DNA of 53,598 nucleotides, taken from positions 1-53,598 of the forward strand of contig DATAWG010000104.1 in assembly GCA_036267355.1 (NCBI GenBank), written 5' to 3'. Position 1 is the stretch's first letter, and each line of letters opens with the position of its first letter. Shown here one piece after another: positions 8,928 to 17,572 of this stretch. The stretch is from Pirellulales bacterium (GTDB lineage: Bacteria > Planctomycetota > Planctomycetia > Pirellulales > DATAWG01). The position numbers and the translations under genes are program-made. The notes beneath the pieces are model-generated. The model was not told where the DNA came from, did no database searches, and was given only the letters and a program-made list of their open reading frames with translations.

Positions 8928-9917
8928 TTACCGTAGCAGCCACCGCGCCAAGTTGAAATAGAGCAAGATCGTCACCACGTCGGCGCTGGCTAGCGCGATC
9001 GGGCCAGCGGCGACACGAGGGTCGAACCGCAGCAAGCGCAGCAGATTCGGCATCGCGGCGCCGACCAATGCCGAGCAGCTCATTCCCCCGGCGATTCCAC
9101 CGAGCAGCACGAGAAATAGCCTGAAATTACCGCGCCAGGCGAATTCCATCAGCCCGACCACGGCACCCGCGGCGATGCCCAACAACAGGGCGGTCGTCAA
9201 TTCGCTGCGCAGGCGGCGAAGAATTGTCGGCAGCGTCGGTCGCCGGCCGTGCAACGCTTCGATCGCCAAACTGACCGACTGTGTGCTGACGCTCTCCGCC
9301 AGGTTCAACACCACCGGAATGAACAGGGCCAGTTCAACCACCCGTTTCAATTCCAACTCGAAAAATCCGCCCAGCCAGGCGGCAATGATGCCGCCGCCAA
9401 TGTTGCACAACAGCCAGGGAAACCGTTTGCGAAAAGCGTCAGCCGGCGAAGCGTGCTCCGCTTCGGCAGCATGCACACCGATCAACTGAAACAAATCGTC
9501 GCAATCGGCGCTGCGATTGAGCCCGGTCAGTTCGCCCGCGTAAAGATTGACATCGACCACGCCTTGGAGCCGATGTTCGTCGTCGACCACGGGGAATCCG
9601 AGCAGATGGTGCAACGCGAAAAATTGGCGGGCTTCGAGCACCGTGGCCGATTGCGGAATCGCGATGACCTGCCGGTCCATGATGTCGGCGACGAGGCAGT
9701 CGGGCTGGCTCAACAGCAATCGCCGGGTCGGCACGACGCCAAGCAGCCGGTTCATGTCGTCGACCGCGTAGAAATACAGCACGCGGCCCTCGGCGGGCGC
9801 TGCGCGGATCGCGGCCAGCGCATCGGCAACGGTCCGATCGGCCCGCAGACAAACGAAGTCGCTTCGCATGTGCTGCGCAACCGAATCGCCCAGTTTTTCC
9901 GCAGTCACGCCAGCCAA
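8928..9917 (-). CDS. MgtE-type magnesium/divalent cation transporter, short form
   Basis: A 329-aa inner-membrane protein with a CBS-domain pair (about residues 15-130) followed by the MgtE membrane domain (about 165-329). The membrane part shows IPVVLNLAESVSTQSVSLAI and GPIALASADVVTILLYFNL, matching the pore helices of MgtE including the conserved aspartate near the last helix. The N-terminal superhelical sensor domain of full-length MgtE (about 450 aa) is absent. The start is TTG at 9917, supported by GGAAGGAG ending 6 nt upstream; the first ATG would delete the start of the first CBS domain. Confidence 0.82.
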   Translation of the reverse strand: MAGVTAEKLGDSVAQHMRSDFVCLRADRTVADALAAIRAAPAEGRVLYFYAVDDMNRLLGVVPTRRLLLSQPDCLVADIMDRQVIAIPQSATVLEARQFFALHHLLGFPVVDDEHRLQGVVDVNLYAGELTGLNRSADCDDLFQLIGVHAAEAEHASPADAFRKRFPWLLCNIGGGIIAAWLGGFFELELKRVVELALFIPVVLNLAESVSTQSVSLAIEALHGRRPTLPTILRRLRSELTTALLLGIAAGAVVGLMEFAWRGNFRLFLVLLGGIAGGMSCSALVGAAMPNLLRLLRFDPRVAAGPIALASADVVTILLYFNLARWLLR

Positions 9918-9986
9918 GCGATCTCCTTCCGCCGCGATGCGACCAGTTTACCCGGCGCGAGCGATTTGAAAAGCCGGGAAAGAGCT

Positions 9987-10014
9987 CTCACGCGGAGGCG
10001 CTGAGACGCGGAGA
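9987..10014. repeat. CGCGGAG-type intergenic repeat
   Basis: CTCACGCGGAGGCGCTGAGA followed by CGCGGAG is an imperfect tandem of a roughly 14-bp unit. Repeats of this wording occur between genes in many unrelated bacteria (recollection, not searched). It lies upstream of the mgtE-like gene and downstream of the 2-hydroxyacid dehydrogenase. Confidence 0.5.
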
Positions 10015-10051
10015 TCAAAATGCCGGGCCTTAGCGGCTGGGGCACTCAGTG

Positions 10052-11023
10052 CTAGTCGCCGAGCACCGCGGGGTTCACGACGTTTTCCGGTCGCTCGCCG
10101 TTCAGGAATAGGGCGACTTGGCGGGCGGCGCGGGTGCGGAGGTTTTCGAGCGATTCGACGGATACGAAGGCGGCATGGGGACTGATGATCACACGCGGAT
10201 CGTTGTAGGGCGGCGCGTCGAGCGGCGGCGGCTCGGGGTCTTGCACGTCGAGGGCCGCCCCGGCCAATTGGCCGCTGGCGAGCGCCGCGGTCAGCGCCGC
10301 CGTTTCGATCAGCCCGCCGCGGGATGTGTTGATGAGATAGGCGCCGCGTTTCATTCGGGGCAGCCGGGCAGCGTCGATCAAGTGCCGCGTGTGCGGAGTG
10401 AGCGGGGCGTGCAGCGACACATAATCGCTGCGGCGCAGCAACTCTTCGAGATCGCAAAACTCGACGCCAGGCGGCAATTGCTCTGGTCGGCGGCGGCTCG
10501 TGGCCAACACACGCAGTCCCAGCGGCGCTGCTTTTTCCGCCAGTTTCCAACCGATTCGGCCAATACCGACGATGCCGAGAGTCTGCCCTTCGATGCGCCT
10601 CAGCGGTGGCCCGGCTTGCAAGCGATATTGGCCCGACTTCGTTTCCTGATGGTAAAAGCCGATCTTTCGCGCCAGCGCCAACAGCAGCGCCAGCGCATGC
10701 TCGGCAACTTCGATCACGCAGTAGTCCGGCACGTTGGTGACGACGATTCCGCGGGCCGTGGCCGCTTCGATGTCGATATTGTCCAGGCCGATGCCGAGCC
10801 GCGAAATGATCCGCAACCGGCGAGCGGCCGCGATCACCGGCTCGCTCACCTTGGCCCAGTTGGTCATGATCGCGTCGGCATTGACGGCCGCCGCGGCGAG
10901 CGTAGCTGCATCGGTTGCCTCGGCCGCGACCAATTCCGCTCCCGCTTCATTGAGGATCCGCCGCTCGATATCCAGGTTGGCCCAAGCGTAGTCGGTGAGG
11001 AGAACTTTTTTGTCGGTTTTCAT
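10052..11023 (-). CDS. D-isomer-specific 2-hydroxyacid dehydrogenase (CtBP-like)
   Basis: A 323-aa NAD-dependent dehydrogenase. The substrate domain is split around the Rossmann domain, which shows LGIVGIGRIGWKLAEKAAPLG (about residues 145-165). The catalytic residues are visible: arginine in INTSRGGLIE, glutamate in DVQDPEPP and histidine in VIISPHAAFVS. The length fits stand-alone members of the C-terminal-binding-protein-like subgroup, whose substrates are mostly unknown, so neither phosphoglycerate nor lactate specificity is claimed. ATG 11023 is the first plausible start. The gene stands apart from addA behind a 160-bp repeat-bearing gap. Confidence 0.87.
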   Translation of the reverse strand: MKTDKKVLLTDYAWANLDIERRILNEAGAELVAAEATDAATLAAAAVNADAIMTNWAKVSEPVIAAARRLRIISRLGIGLDNIDIEAATARGIVVTNVPDYCVIEVAEHALALLLALARKIGFYHQETKSGQYRLQAGPPLRRIEGQTLGIVGIGRIGWKLAEKAAPLGLRVLATSRRRPEQLPPGVEFCDLEELLRRSDYVSLHAPLTPHTRHLIDAARLPRMKRGAYLINTSRGGLIETAALTAALASGQLAGAALDVQDPEPPPLDAPPYNDPRVIISPHAAFVSVESLENLRTRAARQVALFLNGERPENVVNPAVLGD

Positions 11024-11041
11024 GATTGCCGCGTCGTTCGG

Positions 11042-11162
11042 CGGTTCGAGGGGGTCAGCGCTTCGAGGGGGTCAGCGGTTCAAGGGGGTCAGGCACATTT
11101 TTTCGGCGGAAACCGCGTCGCCGGGCGTAAACTCCCACAGGCCGAAAAATGAGCCAGACCCC
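11042..11162. repeat. GGGGTCAG repeats with a REP-like inverted pair
   Basis: Three near-identical ~17-bp units of the type TTCGAGGGGGTCAGCG lie at 11044-11091. They run into GGGGTCAGGCACATTTTTT then CGGC (11085-11107), which is repeated inverted at 11141-11162 (GCCGAAAAATGAGCCAGACC then CC). This inverted pair resembles sequences that accompany REP-associated transposases in other genomes (recollection). It fills the gap between addA and the dehydrogenase gene. Confidence 0.65.
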
Positions 11163-11183
11163 GGGTCGTTTGGGATCATCGGT

Positions 11184-14100
11184 TCAGCTTTCCACCGAAA
11201 CGCTCACTCCCGGCACGACGAACAACAGCCTGGCCGTGATTCGCCGCGGATCGAGCCGAAATACTTCCGCGACCGCTCGGCGATAAGCCGCCAACTGCGG
11301 GCGATAAAATTCCGCGCGGCTCGCGATCATGGCGCTCGATTCGACTGCGTCGGTCTTGAAATCGAGAATATCGACTGCAAGCGGCGAACTCCGGTTCTCA
11401 GCGCCGCCACCCACTGTATCGGCTCGCAAATAGAGCAGCAAGCGGTCGACGAATCCCTGCACGATCGCATCGTCGAGCCGAACGGCGAAGGGCCATTCAC
11501 GGTGCAACTCCATTCGAACCGTACCCGCTTTCAGCCCCGCGGCGATTTCGTCGTGGATGTACCGCGGCAAGCCAAAGTTGCCCGGCTGTGAATAGCTCGA
11601 TCGCGACAACGCCGCTTCGACCGCCGGGCGCGCGAGCAGTTCATCGAACCGATCCAATTCGGCAGCCACGTCGATTCGCGGGTCGGCCAGCGGGGCGGCC
11701 GCATGCAACAATGTCGCTCGGTCGGGCCGGCCGTTTTCCAGCCATTCGATCGATTCGAGCCATCCATGGACCAGCGTACCACGCGCCATGCCCGCTGCCG
11801 ATTCCAATTGCAATCGCTGGGCAAGATCGACTTTCATCCCGCCTTCCAATTTCGACGGACTACGCCGATCCAGCCCCCGCCGCCGTTTTTTGGAAGAGGG
11901 CCGCAATTCGACGCCGACGGTCTCCAATTCTGCCGCGGCCGAAGCCGGCATCGCTTCGAGCGAAACGGCTTCCGCGGCGGGCGCTCTGCCCGACCAATCG
12001 GGATCGCCCGAGCGAAAGATTTCCGATTCCGGCGGGGCATCGTCGCCGGCAGCGAGCGCCGAGAGAAGAATGCCTGCGAAGGTTTTGGGCCAGGCGGCGG
12101 CCCCGCCCCCCTTCGGCTTTTCGCCGTGCTGCGGCGCGACGATCATTTCGAGCGAATACACGGCCCGGGTCATCGCGACATACAGCAAGCAGAGCGATTC
12201 GCTCACCAGGCGCTCCGTGTGGCACTCGAACATGCGCTGAAATTCCGGTGGCAATAGCTTTTGCACATCTTCGCTGGCGTAGCGGCAGACGCGCTCGATG
12301 GGGCCGGTCGGCGAGTCGCGGCCGACGACCAGTTTCGGCGGCTGTCCCACCAGCGGTTCGTCCAATTGCGGCAGCACCACGATGTCGAACTGCAATCCCT
12401 TCGACTGATGCACCGTCATCACACGAATCGGCGCGGAAAGGGGATCTTCGACCGATCGCTCGCGGGCCTGCGCCAGAAATTCATCCGGCCGGCGAATCTT
12501 GCCGTCGTCGAACGCGTAGCCCATTTCCACCAGTTGCAACATGCGGCTGACATCGCGGCGGCCGCACTCCAGCGCGAGCGATTTCACCCAACCGTAGATC
12601 GTCGGACCATATCCGTCGGCCAGCAGCCTGGCGCGTAGATCGGCCGCCAAATGCTGGGCGGCACGGTCGTCGGCGTGGTCGGCGAACCCAATCGCCTTGC
12701 CGAGCGGCGAATAGGCGACGTGAAAGCGGGCCACCGTGTCGCCCGGGTGATCGGCCAAGGCCAGGAGCGACAAGATCAATTGCACGGCAGGGGAATCCGT
12801 CAGTGGATTGCCCCCTTCTTGGCTGGCGAACAAATGGTGCCGCTCGCGCAGCTCATAGATCAGCCGGGCGACCGCCTTGTTGCGCCGCACCAAGACGCCG
12901 ATCGATCGGCCCGGGTTTTCCGCTGCCGCTGTGGCCACGATCGCGGCCGCGTCTTCCAGTGTGGCCCGCTGCTGTTCGCGCGAGCGCCAATTGTTGCCGG
13001 CTTTGGGCGCGGTGCGCAATCGGCACTGGCCCGGCAGCGCAATCCGGGCTGTGGTGTGTTCGCCGAACTGTTCGCCCCAGCACTTCGCGGCCTCGCGGTA
13101 TTCGCACAGCGCGCCGTTGGTCGCCAATCCGCGAAATACTCGATTCACCAGGTCGATCACGACCGGCGCCGAGCGATGGCTTTCGGTGAGCGAATCGTCC
13201 ACGAGCCCCGACAATTCGCTCCCCAAGGCGTTGAGCAATTCGGCGATGCCGCCGCGCCAGCCATAGATGGCCTGCTTCACATCGCCGACGCAAAACAGCG
13301 ACCGCTTCGGTTCCCCCGAAGTAACGCGGCGGGCAAACGGTCGCAGCACGGCCCACTGCGCAAGCGAAGTGTCTTGAAATTCGTCGAGCAGCAAATGCGA
13401 CACGCCCGAATCGAGCCGATAGCCGACGTCGTTCAATCGCCCTGCGGCGAGCGCCGCGCCGAGATAGTGCGTCACGTCGTCGAATCGCATTGCCCGCCGC
13501 GATAGCTTGAGCGGCCGATAGGCGTCATCGAAGTGCGCCAGCAACCGGCCGGTTCCTTGCGTCTGATTGGCGAGCTGGTTGAGGAGCACGGCCCGCGCGT
13601 GATCGAGCAGCGGCCGATAGGCGGCTGCGAACTCGGGTGGAATCGTCTGTTTGCGGTAGGTTTCCGAGCCGGCCAACAGCGGGCGGGCCAGTCCGACCGA
13701 GATAAACCCTGCCCAATCGCGGGCCGAGGCCGTTTCAAAGTCGCTCGCCCGGGTTTTGTTCAATAGCTTTCCGTCGAGCTGCGGCAACGCTTCGAGCGCG
13801 GCGAGGGCCTCGCGGAGCGAATCGTCGTCGAGCTCTTGGGCGTGCGGCAGTTTTTGCCAGACATCGAGCGAACCGCCGGTTTCGCGATAATCTTCGTACA
13901 AATCAGACACGATGTCGGCGATTTCGTCGGTGATCGACCGCGTCGCGTCTCCTTTGCCGAGCAGGCGAACCAACTGCGACGTGTCGGAAAGGGGATGATC
14001 GTGGAGCACCTGCTGGATTGCTTCATAACGAAGTTGTTTGTCTTCGATGGCTTCGACGATGCGCCAGCCCGGCGGCAAACCCAGTTCGAGACCGAAACTC

Positions 14101-14543
14101 GTGGCGATTCGAATGAAGAAGCTGTCGAGCGTGCTGATCTGCAATCGATGCAGCCGATCGATGAGACCTCGCAACAAGCCGATGCACCGCGCCGCGTCGA
14201 GCCACGGCAAATGCAGATGCGATTTCAAATCGGACAATTTTTTCGGATCGTCGGCCGCTTCCGCCAACCGCAGCAAGACACGGTCGAGAATCTCTCCGGC
14301 CGCTTTGCGGGCAAATGTCGTGGCGAGAATATGATCCGGCGACTGACCCGCGGCGGCGAGACCCAAAAATCGATTGCTGAGCTGAAACGTTTTGCCGGTG
14401 CCCGCCGATGCCCGGATCACGATATGCGGAAACCGATTTTCGGGATCCGGCGATTCATCGGCACGTTCGGCGGTGACAGAATCTCCGCTCCCGCTTTCCG
14501 CCGCGGTCGTTCTTCGCTCGGTCGCAATCTTTGTTTTGCTCAC
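11184..14543 (-). CDS. addA: AddA-like UvrD helicase/nuclease subunit
   Basis: A 1119-aa subunit of an AddAB-type helicase-nuclease for double-strand-break resection. Superfamily 1 motifs appear in order: Walker A ASAGTGKTFQLSNRF (about residue 44), LLLDEFQDTS (about 386), VGDVKQAIYGWRGG (about 430), VMTVHQSKGLQFD (about 710) and LLYVAMTRA. A RecB-type nuclease domain closes the protein (LDFKTDAVE about 1060, then QLAAYRRAV). The start is GTG 14543: GGGGAGGA lies 8 nt upstream, and the codon overlaps the addB stop as GTGA. An in-frame ATG at 14855 would lie deep inside addB and adds Arg/Gly-rich out-of-frame sequence, so it is rejected. Confidence 0.9.
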   Translation of the reverse strand: MSKTKIATERRTTAAESGSGDSVTAERADESPDPENRFPHIVIRASAGTGKTFQLSNRFLGLAAAGQSPDHILATTFARKAAGEILDRVLLRLAEAADDPKKLSDLKSHLHLPWLDAARCIGLLRGLIDRLHRLQISTLDSFFIRIATSFGLELGLPPGWRIVEAIEDKQLRYEAIQQVLHDHPLSDTSQLVRLLGKGDATRSITDEIADIVSDLYEDYRETGGSLDVWQKLPHAQELDDDSLREALAALEALPQLDGKLLNKTRASDFETASARDWAGFISVGLARPLLAGSETYRKQTIPPEFAAAYRPLLDHARAVLLNQLANQTQGTGRLLAHFDDAYRPLKLSRRAMRFDDVTHYLGAALAAGRLNDVGYRLDSGVSHLLLDEFQDTSLAQWAVLRPFARRVTSGEPKRSLFCVGDVKQAIYGWRGGIAELLNALGSELSGLVDDSLTESHRSAPVVIDLVNRVFRGLATNGALCEYREAAKCWGEQFGEHTTARIALPGQCRLRTAPKAGNNWRSREQQRATLEDAAAIVATAAAENPGRSIGVLVRRNKAVARLIYELRERHHLFASQEGGNPLTDSPAVQLILSLLALADHPGDTVARFHVAYSPLGKAIGFADHADDRAAQHLAADLRARLLADGYGPTIYGWVKSLALECGRRDVSRMLQLVEMGYAFDDGKIRRPDEFLAQARERSVEDPLSAPIRVMTVHQSKGLQFDIVVLPQLDEPLVGQPPKLVVGRDSPTGPIERVCRYASEDVQKLLPPEFQRMFECHTERLVSESLCLLYVAMTRAVYSLEMIVAPQHGEKPKGGGAAAWPKTFAGILLSALAAGDDAPPESEIFRSGDPDWSGRAPAAEAVSLEAMPASAAAELETVGVELRPSSKKRRRGLDRRSPSKLEGGMKVDLAQRLQLESAAGMARGTLVHGWLESIEWLENGRPDRATLLHAAAPLADPRIDVAAELDRFDELLARPAVEAALSRSSYSQPGNFGLPRYIHDEIAAGLKAGTVRMELHREWPFAVRLDDAIVQGFVDRLLLYLRADTVGGGAENRSSPLAVDILDFKTDAVESSAMIASRAEFYRPQLAAYRRAVAEVFRLDPRRITARLLFVVPGVSVSVES

Positions 14544-17353
14544 GGCGAATCCTCCCCGGCCTCGGCCGACAATGCGGCAGCCACGAATTGATCGTCCTGA
14601 CAAATGGCGGCGAATTCGGCGAAACTGCTCGGCGGCGGATCCGCCGGCGGCCAGAATTGCCCGGCCCGAATGCCGCGCACCGCCGCGCGTGCCGCGGCAT
14701 CGGCCGCCTCCAGTTCCTCGGGGGTCCAGGTGGCAAATTCGATCGCCGATCGATCGATGTCCTTCGGCAATATCACGTAACCGAGCCGCACCGGTTCCGG
14801 CAGTTCCAACGAGCGAACCAAATAGCGATAGAGCGGCAATTGAAAATCGATCCACTCCTTTTCCGGCGCGCGCCCCTGGCGATGAACCTTGTCCGGCGAC
14901 TTCGCGCTGTCGGACGATTTATAGTCGAGCACGGCCACCTCGCCCGTCCGCTCGTTGCGGTCGATGCGGTCGATGCGGCCAATCAGGCTGATGGGGCCAT
15001 CGTCGGCGGGAAACATCACCTCGCCTGCGGCAAATTCTTTTTCGACTTCGACAATCTTCCAGCCTTCGCTGCGGTGGCGGGCTTGCAATTCCGCGAATTT
15101 CTCCAGCCGCAATCGCAACATTTCAATCTGCAGCTTGACCGCCGGCAGCGATGAATCGCCAAAAGATTCCGCCTTTAGCCTACCGAGCGTGCCGAATAGC
15201 CAATCGCGAATCGCATCGGGCGAAGTCGAATCGGCTGCCGAACCACGACTGAAATCCTTCAACACCGCGTGCAGCACATTGCCAAAGCTGGCCGCATTCA
15301 ATTCCTCGGCCCAGTCGTCCAAGGCATGAAGGTTCAATCGCCGCCGCAGGTAATACCGATACGGACACGCGAGATAATCGCGCAGCTCCGTAACTCGCAA
15401 CGCCACGATCGGCTCGGCAAGGGGCTGCGGCGGCGGAATCGGCAATCGCGATCCGCCCGATTGCCCCGGCCGCAAACTTCCCGGCAGCAAGATTCGCTGC
15501 CGCGATGGCGGAGCGGCGAGCAAGCGCCGCGTTCGATGGGCCAGCTCCTCATCAGGGCACGCCAAGAGCAAACGGCTCGGGACCAGCGGATCGCCTTCGG
15601 CCGAACGCCGGCCCACAATAATCTTCAACGGCCGCTCGAGCGCCGCCAACAGGCTGAGCGCATACGCATCGCGGGCGTAGCGGCGGGCATTGTCTTCCAG
15701 ATTCAGCCGCCGCCGCAGTGCGTCGGGCAAGAACATATCGCCGCGCCGCGATTTCGGCACGATCCCTTCGTTCACGCCCGTCACGATCAGCGCGGCCGCA
15801 TCGTCCCAGGGCAATTCGAGCCAACCTGAAAGCTCGATGGCGGCCGCATCGGCCGCCGGCGGAATCGATCCGCCGCTCAGTTGGCTCAGCAACAATCGCA
15901 GCGCGGCGGCGCCCGTTACCGCAGGGGCAAGGCTGGAGGGCACCTGCTGATACTCGACGAGCACGACCCGAATCGCATCGCAGGCTCGGATAATGGCTCG
16001 ATCCGCGGCAACCGTGTCATCAAGCACTTCGCCGCCATAAATCGTCGAGAGCAGTTCGAGCACCACGGCAGGCCATTCATCGAGCGGCTCCGCCGGCCCC
16101 GCGAACGAACTCAATAGTCCTTGCACTCTTCCTTGCACAAGCCGCACTTCTTTCGCCGCTCGGTGCGACGCAAGCGCCTTCCGATCCAACTCGGCCGGCA
16201 AATGATCGGCATAATAATTGTCCAGCGGCGTGAGCCAATCGCGATCGACGCCCGATCGCGCCAGCCAGCGCGCGAGCGCCGGATGCCGCACCAGCACCGC
16301 CAGATCGCGAAACCGGCGGCGCTCCAAAAAATCGGCGACTTCGCCTAGAAGCTGGTACGGTCCGCTGCGCTCGATCGGCATTCCGGCTCCGTGGCGGGCC
16401 GGGAGGCCGGCTTCGTCGAGCCGCTGCCGCAAATAAGGCACGAGCGATGGATCGGGAACGCCGATCGTGATTTCATCGGCCGCGAATCGACGGTTCCAGC
16501 CGTGGAGCGTTCGCACCACCGCGTCGGCCTGATCGCCCGGCCCATTCGCAATTTCGATCTGTTCGAGGTTCAATCCCATCGCGACACCCTGCCATCGCTC
16601 GGCAACGACGCAGCCATATTCATCGAACCGCGCCGCATGGTCTCGCGGGGCAAACACGAGCGTCGTTACCCGATCGGCCACCTGCTCGAGCATTTGCCGT
16701 TGTGAGCGATTCAAATCCACGACGCCGACCAACACGATTCGGCCTTCGATGCTGCATTCGTGCTTCTCGATCGCCACACGCCGCGCGGTCTGCTCGTCCC
16801 ACAACTCAAGCGCATCGAGAGCTCGCAAATAGCCCTGCTGCAATTCGGCGAGCAGTTGCCATCGCTCGGCCTCGTTGAACGAATCTAATTCGCGACCGTG
16901 TTGCAGAATGGTGGTGCAATCGAGCCCGTCGGCTGCCAGTTCGTGGTGGAGCTGGGCAAGCATCCGGGCCAGCGCGATCCAGGCCGGTAAATCGTCGGAG
17001 AGCGGAGGCTGATGCACCAATGGCTTCAGCCGCTCGGCTTCCGTCGCTCGCAACACCTGCAGCCAGGCAAGCTGTTGAACCAATTCGCCGGCCAGCAGTT
17101 TTTGCTTGGGGTAGAGTAGCTCGGGCAGATGGCCGGGGGTGACAATTCGTGGCGGCGTGAAGAGCCACCCGCGCTCGTGGCTTTCGGCCACGAGCAATTC
17201 CAACAGACGCCGCCCTGCTTCCGCGCCGGGGAGGGCGACGACGAGCGTTCTGAGATCGAAACGGCCCGATCGCGCATAGTTTTGCGCCAGCCAACCGACC
17301 GCTTGCGGCAAGGCGGGTTGCGACCAATCGAGCATTTCGCGAGCAATCGGCAT
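14540..17353 (-). CDS. addB: AddB-like PD-(D/E)XK nuclease subunit
   Basis: A 937-aa partner of the downstream addA. It has an inactivated-helicase-like body (opening with LRTLVVALPGAEAGRRLLEL) and a C-terminal nuclease domain with LDYKSSDSAKSP and DFQLPLYRYLV. It is shorter than B. subtilis AddB (about 1166 aa). The Fe-S cluster ligands of that protein are not evident: one cysteine is present in YLACPYRYYLRRR, but the C-terminal CxxC...C triplet is missing. ATG 17353 is chosen over the adjacent TTG at 17356. Its stop overlaps the addA start by 4 bp, so the two are translationally coupled. Confidence 0.85.
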   Translation of the reverse strand: MPIAREMLDWSQPALPQAVGWLAQNYARSGRFDLRTLVVALPGAEAGRRLLELLVAESHERGWLFTPPRIVTPGHLPELLYPKQKLLAGELVQQLAWLQVLRATEAERLKPLVHQPPLSDDLPAWIALARMLAQLHHELAADGLDCTTILQHGRELDSFNEAERWQLLAELQQGYLRALDALELWDEQTARRVAIEKHECSIEGRIVLVGVVDLNRSQRQMLEQVADRVTTLVFAPRDHAARFDEYGCVVAERWQGVAMGLNLEQIEIANGPGDQADAVVRTLHGWNRRFAADEITIGVPDPSLVPYLRQRLDEAGLPARHGAGMPIERSGPYQLLGEVADFLERRRFRDLAVLVRHPALARWLARSGVDRDWLTPLDNYYADHLPAELDRKALASHRAAKEVRLVQGRVQGLLSSFAGPAEPLDEWPAVVLELLSTIYGGEVLDDTVAADRAIIRACDAIRVVLVEYQQVPSSLAPAVTGAAALRLLLSQLSGGSIPPAADAAAIELSGWLELPWDDAAALIVTGVNEGIVPKSRRGDMFLPDALRRRLNLEDNARRYARDAYALSLLAALERPLKIIVGRRSAEGDPLVPSRLLLACPDEELAHRTRRLLAAPPSRQRILLPGSLRPGQSGGSRLPIPPPQPLAEPIVALRVTELRDYLACPYRYYLRRRLNLHALDDWAEELNAASFGNVLHAVLKDFSRGSAADSTSPDAIRDWLFGTLGRLKAESFGDSSLPAVKLQIEMLRLRLEKFAELQARHRSEGWKIVEVEKEFAAGEVMFPADDGPISLIGRIDRIDRNERTGEVAVLDYKSSDSAKSPDKVHRQGRAPEKEWIDFQLPLYRYLVRSLELPEPVRLGYVILPKDIDRSAIEFATWTPEELEAADAAARAAVRGIRAGQFWPPADPPPSSFAEFAAICQDDQFVAAALSAEAGEDSP

Positions 17354-17472
17354 CAACCGGATCCCAGGCCGTGCGTGGCTATCGAAGCGTGTACATAGCT
17401 ACACCTTATCCCAGCCGCTGAGGGTGCTCAAGTAGCGCCGCGATTCCGTGCGCATCCAACAGGCACGCTTAA

Positions 17473-17572
17473 GCTCGGCCGAAAAATAACTTCCGCTATT
17501 TTGGACCCCACACCCTGCCCTCTCTCCGGCAAGGGGAGGGGGTCGGTGGAGAATTTATTTTTCGGCCGAGCC
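17473..17572. repeat. ~100-bp MITE-like element, copy 2
   Basis: The ends are inverted repeats: GCTCGGCCGAAAAATAAC at the left (17473-17490) and the complement at the right (about 17553-17572). The centre carries a CCCTCTCTCC / GGGGAGGGGG hairpin. The whole segment aligns with 3575-3670. The right end abuts the hisS stop codon at 17573-17575, and a structured RNA with a T-rich stretch would form there on the hisS transcript. Confidence 0.72.
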
